This document shows positions 11,733 to 23,402 of a DNA stretch of 64,000 nt, in pieces. This stretch comes from Akebia trifoliata. Its lineage: Eukaryota > Streptophyta > Magnoliopsida > Ranunculales > Lardizabalaceae. The position numbers were made by a program, and so were the translations under genes. How positions within the stretch are numbered: position 1 is the stretch's first letter; each line of letters opens with the position of its first letter. The stretch spans positions 17,222,248 through 17,286,247 of the forward strand of contig CM030710.1 in NCBI GenBank assembly GCA_017979445.1. The letters are read 5' to 3'. The notes under the pieces were generated by a model that did not search any database, had not been told where the DNA came from, and saw only the letters and a list, made by a program, of their open reading frames with translations.

Positions 11733-12116
11733 TGTTATGAGCTAGAATTCGAAGTCCAGATTATTTGATGCATTGTTTGGTTGTTTCAAACTATGTTGTT
11801 TTATTTTAAGTGTTGGAGTCCTTTATTTGATCGTATGTAATGGGCCACGTGGTCCCTTTGTTAGGTAGTTTGTTTCTGTAATGGTATGAGTCAGTTGGGT
11901 TAGTTATGGGTCAGTTAAATTGTATGAGTTTGTTGGGTCAGTTATTTAACTTCCTAGTTAATGGGCTATGCCCATGTTGTGTAATGGTCAATTATTACCT
12001 GGCCTATTTATGTTTGCTATTATTCAATTACAGAGTCTGAGAAGGAGGCCTGGTAACCTCGAATTACCATAAAAACAATTCTGTCATTTTAAGTAAATAA
12101 TTTTACAAATATAACA
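11733..12116 (+). repeat. Chromovirus 3' LTR
   Basis: The LTR is 384 bp, starts TGTTATGAGC and ends AAATATAACA. It lacks about 25 bp found in the 5' copy at roughly 7,015-7,040. ATCAA follows at 12,117-12,121, matching the bases before the 5' LTR. Confidence 0.93.
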
Positions 12117-12121
12117 ATCAA

Positions 12122-12998
12122 ATCGAAAATACCGAAATCGAGAACAAAAACAACCAAATCCACGACTATGACAAAGAAAACAAATCAAAATCTGAAGAAA
12201 AACTTACTAAAACTGTCTTCAACAAGTGAAGATGAGAGAGAGATAATGAGATATAATGCACAATAGAGAAAGATGGTGAGAAGAAGAGAGGGAGAGGAGA
12301 GATGAATTTTTGAGCGCGACGGAGACGAAATTTATGAGTTCCTCTCTTTGATTTCCCTCGCTCGACATCTATCGCATTTTTTTTTAAAAAAAGGGACCAA
12401 CTAATTGCACGCCACTAATTGCTGGTTGTACACCAATCTTAAAAATCCTTTATTTTTTTAGAACCTCTATTTTAACTTACTGCATGCACTCCAATACCTA
12501 ATCTTTTTGGGTATAACCATAATTTTAACTTGTAGTTTTGTATTTTATTCGCATGCTCTACCTTACTCATGTTTTGCGATGGATTTTGCTCGAGTTCTCT
12601 TTGACTCAAACTTAATTAAGGTATTAATTTTATAATCTTTGTTTAGAAATTAATATGAACTTTTGTCTTTTAAGGAAAGGTAATTTGTAAATATGATTTT
12701 AAAATGATAAAATATTTCTTGCAAAAATTATTGAATTAACAATAATTTTTGTTAGTCATAATTGAGGAAGAACCAAAAAAAAATTTAAAAAGGAGTGCAA
12801 CAATTTTTTAAATTATTTTTGGAGTATAATCATCTAAATAGAATAAAGAGGGAATTTTTAAGTGATGGTGTGTAATTGATAGTGGGTGGTGAGCAACAAG
12901 TCAATCCCTAAATAAAATTCAATTAAAAAATAGTTATATATAATCTATAATGTTTTATTTTTTTTAAATCTATAAATCATAAATTATAATAGGATATA
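12122..12998. other. Host-like DNA beyond the chromovirus insertion
   Basis: This continues the sequence interrupted at 6,720. It includes a purine-rich stretch (GAGAGAGATAATGAGA near 12,234) and AT-rich DNA. No coding region was recognised. Confidence 0.4.
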
Positions 12999-13943
12999 TG
13001 TAATACCTTGAGTTTTTTATTTGTATCTCGAGAAAAAATAAATAGTAAAATTTTGAGAAAATTTTGAAAGTGGGACTTAGGATAAAATTTTAAGATTTTT
13101 TTCTGATCATTTTTAATGAAAATTTGACCTTATTATTGGATTCAAAATTATCGAAAAACAAATTTTAGCTTATAAGTGCACTCAAATGCGAATTTGAACG
13201 GAAAAATTGCAAAATCCTCAATTTACAAGTCAAACAACTAAAAAATGAATTTTTTTGCTACATCAAAATTTTTTAAAATTTGATCACACCATTGGGTCCA
13301 CAATGAAAAATTATAGAAAATAGAGTATTTGCTTGTTAATTTCGGAGCTTAGAAAGTCAAATTATCATAAATAATGAAAACAACTTTGATTTTTTTATCA
13401 AACCAGACTGAAAAATTGAATTTTTATTAGAGAAAGAATTTGTAAAATCTGATCATGTCATTAGATCTGCAATAATAAAATATAGAAAATAGAGTATTCA
13501 TTCGTCAGTTTTAGAATTCAGATAGTTGAGTTATCATCAAACGAAATAACGTAAAAAATACCAATTTCGTTTCACCAACTTATATAAAAAAAATTAATGA
13601 AAATTACTACTCATTATCCCTAAATTCGTCTGAAAACCAGCAAGAGAAAAAAAATGTAAATCGTTGGTTTCAACCACCTTTCAACTCAAGATTCATCGCA
13701 AATAGGTTGTTGTCGACGTTTAGCGAAGATGGGAAAAATATCTGCAATATTGAACTTTATAAACCCTGCCCATTTTTTCTTCTTTTTTCTCTTCTCTTTA
13801 TCCGTATTTCATTGAAAAACTGTCATATTAGATACAGGGGTTTTGACCCTCCAATATTAGATTTCATCTATTTCAACCCCAAATCGTCTTCCATTATAAA
13901 GGGATAAAAGGACAACGTCATCGAGATCTTCGAAACCGCTGGG
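12999..13943 (+). repeat. Probable LTR fragment of a gypsy element
   Basis: The stretch opens TGTAATACCTTGAGTTTTTT, which resembles LTR starts of large plant gypsy elements. It then has AT-rich, weakly self-similar blocks (TTATAGAAAATAGAGTATT near 13,310 recurs near 13,490, and GATCACACCATTGGGTCCA recurs as GATCATGTCATTAGATCTG). No second copy or target duplication was found. The neighbouring LTR at 13,944 follows directly. Confidence 0.4.
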
Positions 13944-15399
13944 TGTAAAAACCTCATTTTCACACTCGTCTAATTAATTAACTCGTCAACTCGATTGTGA
14001 TAGTTCCCAATGATGGATGAATATTCCAATGTTTTTTATTTGTTATTATATATGTTTTAAAAATTCGGATGAGGTATTTCAAACAAATAAAACTTTAGAA
14101 ACTACACTATGTTAGAAAAATATGACTCAAAAACATAGAAATCATCATTTTGAAACAAAAAGAATCTTTACGAGAAAAATCACTAAAAAATTATCAAATT
14201 ACTAAAATACCTCTGACATCAAAACATTCCTAGAGCCTACATTATGATTAGAAAAATCATTTCGAAAACATAAAACAGCAAATTGGAAACAAATAAACCG
14301 TTTATCCAATTTTCACAAAATTTGATAAAATTTCCAAAATGCCCTCATAGAATCCTTGACCATTTCACGCAAAAAACTCATAAGTGATACAAATCGATAT
14401 TCCCATTGACTTCATTATAAAAACTGATTTCAAAACATCGAAAAATGACCCCTCAACGCAAAAATCCTCTTTGAGGGTAAAATAGTAATTTTCTAACCCT
14501 AAAAATTTTAAATTATGAAATTAAGAATTGAAATATTAATTAACGTAAAGTAAAATCTTAATAAATTGAATTAAAATTTTTAATAAATAAAATCAATTAA
14601 TTAAATCTACTTGCCAAATTTTAAGTGGGGCCCACATAAGATTTATTAAAAGACCCCTCCATTTGGGGTCTCAAAGAATTTAAAATATAATTAGGGATTT
14701 TTTTCAAACGAAACTAAAAAAATACTCTTTCATTGTACGCAAGAATTAAAACCCTAATTAACATTATCTTAAAGAGACCTAGTCAAAGTAAAAGACTTCC
14801 AAAAACTCTATAAAAAGGAACCTCTACAACCTAATCTTGCAGGTTAAGAAAAACCCTAGGAAAGATAAACCATCCAACCTTTTCAAAACCCTAAGTCCCT
14901 ATCTTACACCCAAATCTTAGTTTTTACTCAAAAAATACCAAGAAATTCTTAAAAAACACCCATAAACCCTCAAAACACCCAGAAATATCGATAAAGTATT
15001 CAGATCTAGGAAAAAAACACCTCATCTTAGAGATCAGAAGTGGATTTAGTGACGAAGATGAAAATAGGAAGACTCATATGAGAAACGCACTATGTCAATT
15101 CTAAGGGAATTGATCGTCGAAATCACTCGGCTAATTTAGGTATTTATTTTATTTTTATTTTTTTTAAGGTCATTTTTAGTAATGCAATATTTTTGGGTAT
15201 AGTAGAAATCAGTATTCGTTGAGTGGGATTGGTGCCTAACACCTTCCAATCTCGGAACATGATCCCTGTACCTTTTTTTTGTATATTAATACTTTGACTG
15301 ATTTTGAGTCATGTTTTGGTTCCTAGACTATAAAACTAGGCGATGACTCCCAACCACCAAAAATCGGATCCGCAACCCACGGATTGATGGCACTTTCAC
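13944..15399 (+). repeat. LTR of Tat/Ogre-type remnant 1
   Basis: The segment starts TGTAAAAACCTCATTTTC, a mutated form of the TGTAGACACCCCATTTTC seen at 26,580, and ends just before the primer site at 15,401. Its first 430 bp are repeated with many differences at 26,580-27,004. A plant-LTR-like block near 15,225-15,265 (GGTGCCTAACACCTTCC) also occurs in the LTR at 58,471-60,632. At 1,456 bp it is within the usual range for Tat-lineage LTRs. This would be the 5' LTR, with the 26,580 fragment as the possible start of the 3' LTR. Confidence 0.7.
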
Positions 15400-15400
15400 T

Positions 15401-15418
15401 GGCGACTCTGTTGGGGGT
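15401..15418 (+). other. Primer binding site of remnant 1
   Basis: TGGCGACTCTGTTGGGGG follows the LTR end (TTCA) after one base. The TGGCGACTC start is characteristic of Tat/Ogre gypsy elements. It probably matches the 3' end of a tRNA-Arg species, but the tRNA cannot be identified here. Confidence 0.65.
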
Positions 15419-16018
15419 ATTTTGAGGATCAAATTTTGATGCATTGCTAAATCAACTTAATTTTTTTTATTTGTTTATTTTTATTTTTATTCATTTGGCT
15501 TGATTGTAGATCATTTGTTTGGATTTTGAGTATGATATTTTTTATTTCTTTTATGGTCCAATTGAGGGTCACTTTTGATATCCCTAAATAATTCAAGATT
15601 TCAAATATTAATAAGATAAGGATGGAATAATGGTGGTTGGGATGAGGATAATGTTTTTTTTAAATAAAAAAATAATAAAAAATATTTTTTTTCTAATAAA
15701 TGTTGCTTTGATAACATTTTTTTTTCTCATCTAAATCTATGCATGATGAATGGTATCAAAAAAAGAAAAAAAAAGAATTTTTTGTAAGGTGCTACTGTTG
15801 ATGCGTAAGAAAAAGAGATTTCAAAGAAAAAAATCACAAAAAAATAAAAACCAACACTAATGTGTATGGTGTGTAGGTGTTTAGCTAGTAAAAAAAAAGA
15901 ATTTTCTCTTTTTATCTTCTTCTCCCATGACAAAAAGAAGAGGGCAGCAAGATGAGAGAAACGTCTTCTCTCTTTCATCGTTCTCTCTATCCCTCTCTCT
16001 TGTTGTGATTCCTGTTTT

Positions 16019-17064
16019 CTTCCTTTGAAAAATCTTTTTAATCATTATCGTAAAACAATGGCAACGGAGACAGAGAAATAATGAATGGAGAACAATCTCG
16101 GTCTCTATTTGGAATTTCCCTGTCTGATAAACCGATTTGGCAACAATTTCTCGTCTGTTTTGATGGGTTCTTCTTCAGTTACCTCGTTGATGGAGTCTGT
16201 GAGCGATACATGTATAATCATGTCCAATTCAGATATGCTCATGTTCAAATTCACCAAGGTTTTTCCGATAATGGTAATGGGATCCTTCCTTACCAGAGGA
16301 CTTAGTATGATTTTCGGTTATACAAATCCAGCTTATAACCGTGGAGATGAACAAGCTAAAGATTGAACAACTTCGCTTTTGGTGCCAATATTGGGTTTTA
16401 GTTGCAGCATTGACAGTCTTCGAAAAGGTTGGGGCACTTTTATTTCGTGGGTACTGATGTATAGTGAAACCAAGTTGGCCTTTTTCATATACTTGTGGTA
16501 TCCTAAAACAAAGGGAACGACTTATGTTCATAGTTCCTTCCTTCGGCAATATCTTGCAAAGCATGAAACAAAAACTGATCAAATTTGTTGGAACTAAGGT
16601 CTAGGGCTAGTGATATTGATGTTCTATATTGTCAAAGGCTTCAAGCTATGGTTAGACCAAGGTTTTTGAGTTGTTGCAGTACGTCTTTGCTCAGCTAATA
16701 TCAAGGCTTCTCACATCCACCTTATAACCCCATCTACTCACTATCTTGATTCGTTACTCTCTGACTCGCTTAACTCGTAAGATTGCTGGCCATGAATTAG
16801 AGGGTTCGATGTCTCTACAGATCTCCAACTAAGAGAGAAGGGGGTTTAACACATACCTCAATGATTCTTGTGAAAGATATTTTGGTTTTGGTTGATCTCT
16901 CTATGAACTGCTATTACACACCAAGTTCTGCATATAGTGCACCATCAAATTGTTTGTTAATTTTCTTTTTCCAAACGTATAAATTGGTGTGGTGGTAGAA
17001 TCTTTTTCGTTTTGGATTGCGTTCTTAGGTTTTTGTAATAATTAGCAATAGTTAAAAAAAAAAA
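16019..17064 (+). pseudogene. HVA22-like (TB2/DP1/HVA22 family) processed pseudogene
   Basis: From ATG 16,277 the frame reads [15 protein letters not shown], the N-terminus of plant HVA22-like proteins, which are small ER-membrane proteins with reticulon-like shaping hairpins. After a deletion and frameshift near 16,338, another frame gives EQLRFWCQYWVLVAALTVFE. From about 16,436 the first frame resumes with TFISWVLMYSETKLAFFIYL, WYPKTKGTTYV and AKHETKTD. No intron interrupts these blocks. An A-run (17,054-17,064) follows a possible 3' untranslated region. ATTCCTGTTTT (16,008-16,018) and ATTCCTGTCTT (17,064-17,074) flank the unit as a possible imperfect target duplication, as expected for LINE-mediated retroposition. 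The stop at 16,364-16,366, both frameshifts and loss of the YECYKT-type segment rule out function. The unit lies inside the leader of remnant 1. Confidence 0.72.
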
Positions 17065-17246
17065 TTCCTGTCTTTAAAAAAAATCAATTCGTTAAAAAAA
17101 AAAGATCATCAATCCTTATCTCCACAACTGTCATTCTACGCTCAATTCAATATTCGTTGAAATCTCAATTAGTTTAGGATTGTCCAAAGTGATCCTCGAT
17201 TGGACAAAAAAAAGTTTTTTTGTTTTAGCTTATTTTTTTTTTAAAA

Positions 17247-17445
17247 GGGAAGGGGGTTGGATTTTGAAAATCAATCATAAGGGTGAATTTTCTTAAGTGA
17301 GTCAACTCAATTGAACTCGTCTTACATCACGTGAGGTACTAATAAAGGGAGGGGGGGTTGGATTTTGAAAATCAACCATAAGGGTGAATTATATTAAGTG
17401 AGTCAACTCAGTTGAACTTGTCTTACATCACGTGAGGTGCTAATT
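17247..17445 (+). repeat. Tandem duplication of about 99 bp
   Basis: Two adjacent units share GGTTGGATTTTGAAAATCAA, AAGTGAGTCAACTCA and CTTACATCACGTGAGGT. They differ at only a few positions. The second unit starts near 17,347. They lie in the leader of remnant 1, between the HVA22 copy and the leader repeat. Confidence 0.8.
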
Positions 17446-17914
17446 GTGTGCTACTTATGTTAATATATTCTCCCTTATCTTTGTGTGATTTTATCATAAT
17501 ATGTGTTACTATGATACCCCAATTTTGAACTTAATGAGTCGAGTTGACTCATTTGAATTTATTGGTCTCATGCAATTTATTACTTGCTCTCATAGATTCC
17601 ATTAATACTTCACGATGATGCTTCATGTGATATTTTTCCATGTTAATATGATGTTCAATGCTATGAAACGAGTTAACTCAATGAATCCATATTTGAATAG
17701 GTCATGTGCTAGATTAGGGTGCACGATTTCTTTTTGATACCCGATTGATGTGATTGTATCCCTTGATATCTTGATTGATTGAACCATTAAGTCTACCATG
17801 TTGATTGTTTTGATTTTAATTAATTGATTGATTTAATTTCTTCTTAGCATGCTATGATTTTTTTTTAATGTTTGCATTCACTATGATTGTGGCCAATTGA
17901 TGATTTGATCTAGC

Positions 17915-19050
17915 CCACGGGCCCATTCATTTGAAAAATGCCTCGGGCACACTCCACCCTATTTTGTACACACTACTAGCACGTTTATATTGTTGCATTG
18001 CACGCTTGGATGTCCTTTCTAACCAACGTGACACTAGTGCGTAGCTCGATCTCTTCATGAGACGCGATGTCATTCATGAAAATCACAACTCCAATCACGT
18101 ACCTTTATGGTATATAAAACTGGGGCATCAGTACCGTTTGATCAGGTGACTCTGAAAGATATATCGGTGCACCCATGTTAGAGTGACCTGAGCCTTTGTC
18201 TTACTGTAAGTCTCAAAGTCACATGTCCTGATTGCCAACGTAGTACTAATACGTAGTCGGTCCCCTTGTGGGATGTTAAACCATTTATGAAAGGTACAAC
18301 CCTAGATTCATACCTATATGGTATATCAAAGTTAATCTAAGTTACACCAATTTCACTTCTTGGTTAAAATTAGTGCCTAAGCGAGATCCTGCCCCACTGT
18401 ACCTTGTGTACTAGGGGGGATAGACAAGGTCTATACTAAATGAGAGGTGACTTAAGAGTGTCTTTGCTCAACATCGTGTGTTACTTCTCAACTGGGGATT
18501 AAACTGACTGCTTTCCACTTCAAAGATCTGGATTGGAGTTTTAGATTATCACTTTGAATACTTATACGGTATATCAAATTAAGTCACCACGTACCGTCTG
18601 ATTGAGTACGCTCGAGAAGTATATATGTGCACTTCGGTAGGGGTGGCCAGATAAGTTGCATTGCACATTATAAATTTAGAGTTTAGAAACTTCCTTATAG
18701 GTCACGACTCGAACTTATCGTGGGTGTTCTCAGGTTATTTTTTTTTAAATGTTGAGATTAGGAAGTTACAATTTTGTCCTTAAGATACCAAACTTTGATC
18801 TGATTTGATTCAAGGCTATCATATCATTGGTGCGCCAACCCAATAAAGAATCCATTCTAAATGTGACAATAGTTCATAATGATCCAGCCAATCTCGATCT
18901 AACAATCATAATGGGTCAGACCATTTATATAAAAGTGGTATTCAAACTCTTTTCTAATTCGAGTCCCAACCCATTTCAAAAGAAGAAAAATATTTTCCAA
19001 AGGAAAAGAAAAGGATTTTTACAAAAAGATCTATTTTTTGCATGGGAAAA
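17915..19050 (+). repeat. Tat/Ogre leader repeat, copy A
   Basis: This is the most diverged of three copies; the others are 41,601-42,918 and 61,555-62,880. Shared landmarks in order are GCCCACGGGCCCATTCAT, CATGAAAATCACAACTCCAA, GGCATCAGTACCGTTTGATC, CAACTGGGGATTAAACTG, the repeated GGTATATCAA blocks and CAACCCAATAAAGAATCCAT. It is untranslated 5' internal sequence. Near 19,050 it jumps directly to sequence equivalent to 46,102 in element 2, so the whole ORF1 region is missing. Confidence 0.85.
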
Positions 19051-19560
19051 TTGTTGAAAGTTGTTATTCAATGAAAATATTATTTTTCAATGATTTTTAA
19101 TAATTCAATAAAATTATTTTTCCTTTTGAAATAATGATTTTCAATGGGTTAGTGCACATATGTCAATAAAATCTCGGGATTCATTAAAATATTATGAAAA
19201 TGGTAACATTGAAATTGATAAAATTCACCTTCAATTAGGTTTCAGGGTTATCATTATGCCTAAACTCAATTGTCCACCGCCTAACTAACGTCGTAAATTA
19301 GGTTGGTTAGAATAAAATGTCAGCACCAAATCAATCGTTAGAAAAACCCTCAAAATATTTCAATATTGCCTAGTTGTTCCCTGAATATCACAATGCCTCA
19401 GTCATACTGGTTGGAAACAATATTCCGAGTCCTCAGTCTATAGTCAAGCTCGTTGTGTGTGGGTAATGTCTTTCATAAGTTTTGAGTCAATTTTTTTTTT
19501 CAATTAATCAATGTCATGTTTCTTTAGATCGAGTTTACTCTTTTTCAATTGAATCGAGTC
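19051..19560 (+). repeat. Post-ORF1 region of remnant 1
   Basis: From TTGAAAGTTGTTATTCAATG at about 19,054 it matches 46,105 onward in element 2, including TTCAATAAAAT and GGTAACATTGAAATTGATAA. The match fades after about 19,235. There is no open reading frame. The minisatellite present in element 2 at 46,395 is absent here. Confidence 0.7.
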
Positions 19561-19569
19561 TATAGAGGT

Positions 19570-19850
19570 GTCTGTCGCCCCATTTGAATTTGATTGTATA
19601 AAGAATTTTGAATACCTCAAGCGCATTAACGGATTAACTAGAAATTTGGATTCAATGAGAGATTCTTCTAACAAGGAACCCCATCCTGAACAAGAAGATA
19701 AATATCGTGCTCGACCTTTAATCGAGGAAACAAAGGTCATTGACCTCAAGAGAAAATAATTCCCAAGAAATTCAGATAAAAACCATTCTATCCTCAAATG
19801 AACACGAAGGAATAATGAATTCACTCAGAAATTTCAAAAGACTTGGGTAT
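19570..19850 (+). pseudogene. Remnant 1: linker in front of reverse transcriptase
   Basis: The frame at 19,568-19,759 contains NKEPHPEQEDKYRARPLIEE, and after a frame change NSQEIQIKTILSSNEHEGI and SLRNFK. This is the conserved segment that precedes the RT domain in Tat-type gypsy polyproteins (pattern NPQEI.IGTTLSS.ER..I..LLR.FKDVFAW). It stops at SLRNFK, just where RT would begin. The following bases lead within about 100 bp into integrase, so RT and RNase H are deleted. Confidence 0.7.
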
Positions 19851-19939
19851 TGTACGACACAGAATAAATATTTGTCCGATAAAATGAAATTATCTATGAG
19901 ATCAAAGATGTTACAAAATGTATCAATGTTGTCTTCACT

Positions 19940-20700
19940 GCATCTCAAGTTGCAAAGTTCATCCAAGCAAATATCATAAGTCGATACAGGGTACCTTCAG
20001 AATTTATTTTTGATAATGGGTCACACTTCAAAGTCAAGATTATCACTTTGTATTCAAAGTTCAAGATATGGCATTACAAATCATCTATTTACGGTTCTCA
20101 AACTAATGGAGTGGTTGAAGCAAGTAATAAGAATCAAAATAATCATCGTGAAAATGTGTCAATAGCACCAAGATTGGTTAGAAAAGTTACCATTCACATT
20201 GTAAGTATATCATACTTCAATACAGTCTTCCACTAGAGCTACACCATACACTCTAGTATATGATATGGAAGCAGTCTTGCCAGTTGAAATGGAAATCCCG
20301 TCTCTCAGGGTCTTGTTGGAAAGTTAGTTATTAGAGACAGATTGGGTTCGTCATAGGTATGAAGAATTAAACTTAATCGAAGAAAAAACAATTTAGAGTT
20401 CTGTACCATGTGCAAACTTATCAAAGAAAAATCACCCGTATGTTTGACAAAAAGGTCAAAGTTCGCCACTTACAAGTTAAAGATTTAACCATCAAACATA
20501 AAAAAAAATTGAGCACCCCTCATCGACTATAGGAGGAAGTCTAAACCCAATTGGAGAGATTCATTCATTAAGGAAATACTGCTTAGAAAAATCGTCAAAC
20601 CTCTAGATCATGATGGAATTGAACTATCAAAACTAATCAATCTTGACCAAATTAAGCGATATTATATTGAAAGAGGGCATCTTCTCCTTTCTTAGCCCGT
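19940..20700 (+). pseudogene. Remnant 1: integrase fragment
   Basis: Translated pieces include SQVAKFIQANIISRYRVPSE, FIFDNGSHFK, SSIYGSQTNGVVEASNKNQ and, after a frame change, PVEMEIPSLRVLL and YEELNLIEE. They match the second half of the retroviral integrase core: the second catalytic Asp in FDNGSHF, the catalytic Glu in VEASNKN, and the downstream segment. Stops and indels are frequent. The same region is better kept in element 2 at 53,200-53,780. Confidence 0.8.
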
Positions 20701-22100
20701 TGTAGCCTTTTTCAAAAAAAAATAAAGAAGCTTTTTTTTCCTTCTTAGCCCGATCACCCAACCCAGGGGGGAATGATTCGAACTACGTTTTGGTCTCATC
20801 CCAAAATTCTGAGATACGTAGGCAACGTGAGAAGTTACTTCAGGCCCGACCACATCAAAATAAAAAAATATATTCTCCCACAAAAAAATAATAAAAAATC
20901 CAAAATAAGAAAGAAAATTCAAAGATTTTTTTATAAAAGAAATACCACACAAAGGGCATTAGGATTTTTGAGCATCAAACTTCTTTTTTTTATGCCCAGT
21001 CATAAACTTACCCATAAAAGTCTTCCTAAGTACCATGCCAAAAAAGTCAACGAAGGTAACAAAGCATGATCAGGCAGTAACTCCAGAATTCAGAAAGGAA
21101 GAAAAAAAAATGGGGCATGCTAAGTTGAAAATCTGAAAGGAAGACTTAGGCAAAAATTAAAGAAAGCTCGCAAAGTTGAAAAAGGCCTTGGCAACAATTA
21201 CAGTAAAGAAAAAAGCCTGCGAGGTTGAAAATCCGAAAGGGCGACTTAGCCAAAGATTAAGGCAAGTTCGCAAGGTTGAAAATCCAAAGAATCAGTCTTG
21301 GCAACAATCAGAACAAAAAAAATTTGTAAGCTCGCTAGATCGAAAATCTGAAAAAGTGATCTAGGCAAAGCTAAAGTACGCTCGCTAGATTGAAAACTTG
21401 AAAAGGTATTTACGCAAAATTTAGAGCAATAAAAAAATAAAAGAAAATCTTCATTGAGTTAAAAAGTTAAAAAGGCGATCTGAACCCAAAACATCAGAAG
21501 TCCAAATGAATAAGTTTCAATACCCAGCTTAAACCAGGCAAAGACTCAGAAGCCATGAATATCTTGTCTACGATTTATCTGAAATTTTTTACTTTCCTAA
21601 GTGAACTAAGGAGGAGAAGGATAAATTCTATAATGAATCTCAAAAGGAAATATTTTGTTCTCTTGAACCTAACTCAAAATCTTCAATGCAAAAAAGTTAA
21701 AATTAAAGGTTAAATCTTATTGTGCTTGTGGTAATCAAAGATTTCAAGCCTTCATAACAAGAGGCATTTTTTTATAGTATGTAGTTTTCCCTTTTACACT
21801 AGGGGCATTTATTTTTTTTTCAAATTGTATTCAATTATCTCTAGTACAATGTTTCTTTTCAAACTAGGGGCATTTTGTTCTCAAGCTTGATTAATGTTAA
21901 TCTTAAAGGATAATGGGAACCTTGAATTTAAGATTATCTTCTTGATAGCAATTTTTTGAAAACTCCTGAGGTTCAAAGGAAGTTAAAAATTCATAAATTT
22001 TTTGAAAAACCTTGAGGTTGAAACATAAGTATTTCTGATCTCATATTTGGTTGTGTTAGAGAATAACTCATTACCCTTTCACACAGAACAATAGATATGG
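20701..22100 (+). repeat. Remnant 1: 3' untranslated region with tandem motifs
   Basis: The region holds low-complexity A-rich sequence and an imperfect tandem array at about 21,125-21,425 with a unit near 60 bp (GTTGAAAATCTGAAAGG, GGCGACTTAG, AAGCTCGC). A related but shorter array occurs after integrase in element 2 (55,850-55,930, AATCTGAAAGGGC). Two AGGGGCATTT motifs at about 21,802 and 21,866 sit in T-rich flanks. No protein-coding sequence was recognised; the open frame at 21,176-21,364 is the tandem array itself. Confidence 0.65.
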
Positions 22101-22124
22101 CATTATTTCTTTACCAAATTTGTA

Positions 22125-23402
22125 ACTATTTTGTGAAGTATTAAAGAACTTGCAAATACTTGAACGGATAGTCTATCATATCATCTAAAGTGATATACTA
22201 TCCTGGGATGTACAGTAAGGACAACTAAACTCATATGCGGTATGAGATGCGTATGAGAGTTGAGTCACAATTGAAATTCAAGTTTATTATTTTCTATCTT
22301 TTTCAATGAACTTGTACTGTAAAGATAGTTGTACACGAATGAGGATTTATAATGGGAATCACATCCACGTTTAATAGGCATAAATGAAGATGATTAGTGA
22401 GTAATCACTAACAATTTAAAGTAGTCATACGTTCTGACACATCGAAAAAAGACCCATTGCTTACAATTACATCAAATAGCCAGTCTAAGCTGGATAAATA
22501 GTCTCTCAAGTGTGGTAAACAACGACCAGCCACAAAATCAAGAACTATAATTTATTATAAAATATCTTGTCCTAATTGGGAGTGATCCAGTCGTAAAATC
22601 TCAACTTTTTAATTTCACTACTCCACCATTATGTATTATGTATCTATTATTTTATTTTGATTTATAAAATAAAATGCACGTTTATTGTTTCAATGTTGAA
22701 AATTAGAATTGTATAAAAAGAAAATGCTATAGTGAGTAATGAGGATTGGCATAATGCGAATCTATCAAAATGTTTAGTTGCTCATCCCTGACTATATGTA
22801 CCAGTTAATTGTAGTTTAATTTGCAAAACATTACATGTATTGAAATGTTTTAGTATGTTTACTCGATTATGTTTAAGAAAGGTTACTAGTAGAAATTGTG
22901 TGGACTTACTGGGTAACCATTGTTATTCACCATTTCCTTTTCATTTTTTTAGTTTCAGAGCCTATAGTTGACGAACGGGCATAAAGCCGATGAGTGAAGA
23001 TCACCTGTTTAGTCAAATAGACGATCATAGCTCATGACCTGATAATTACTGGGGCTATACCCCTTAGTGGTTTCATTTCGTCCAGGTGGTATTATAGATT
23101 TTGGGTTAAACGTTAGGACTTTTGTTAGAGTGATGAGTTTCAGTAGAATCTTGTATATTGTTTATCATTCTGCATTCTGATCTATCATCTTACATTGTTA
23201 GATGTATAAAGACTTTCGCTATTATTTTTATTTTAGATGTATATACAGGATATTATATATATTGTTTATCAGGTGAAACATGTACCTGAGTGCCTTGGAA
23301 TGCTAGTCATAAATAGAAGAAATCATACTAAATTTTCGAGGCGCCACTTAGTAACTCAAGATTCAATATAAGGCTTTGTGTTAATGTTTTGGGGGTGTCA
23401 TT
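22125..23402 (+). repeat. Diverged direct repeat, first copy
   Basis: This segment aligns with 25,192-26,457, offset about 3.06 kb. Shared strings include ACTATCCTGGGATGTAC or its variant, GCGTATGAGAGT.GAGTCACAA, GGAATCACAT.CACG, ATGATTAGT, GTGTTAATGTTT and several GGATAAATGGTC-type blocks. Similarity is clear but far from identical. It is probably part of a large gypsy LTR. Whether the two copies belong to one element is unresolved. Confidence 0.75.

Larger units (their letters stand above)
6721..12116 (+). mobile_element. Ty3/gypsy chromovirus, structurally complete, coding region broken
   Basis: The element is 5,396 bp. Its LTRs begin TGTTAT and end ATAACA, perfect short inverted ends, and the perfect 5-bp duplication ATCAA lies at 6,716-6,720 and 12,117-12,121. 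A primer site, gag, protease, RT, RNase H, integrase, C-terminal chromodomain and a polypurine tract follow in the standard gypsy order. Small size, short LTRs (409 and 384 bp) and the chromodomain fit a chromovirus, perhaps the Reina clade; the clade is inference. The LTRs differ by about 14 substitutions by eye plus one deletion of about 25 bp in the 3' LTR, so insertion is not recent. Stops and frameshifts in every major domain make it non-autonomous now. Confidence 0.93.

Noticed and set aside
16085..16597. Intact small HVA22 gene
   Set aside because: An in-frame stop at 16,364, a deletion of the YECYKT-type segment and two frameshifts break it.
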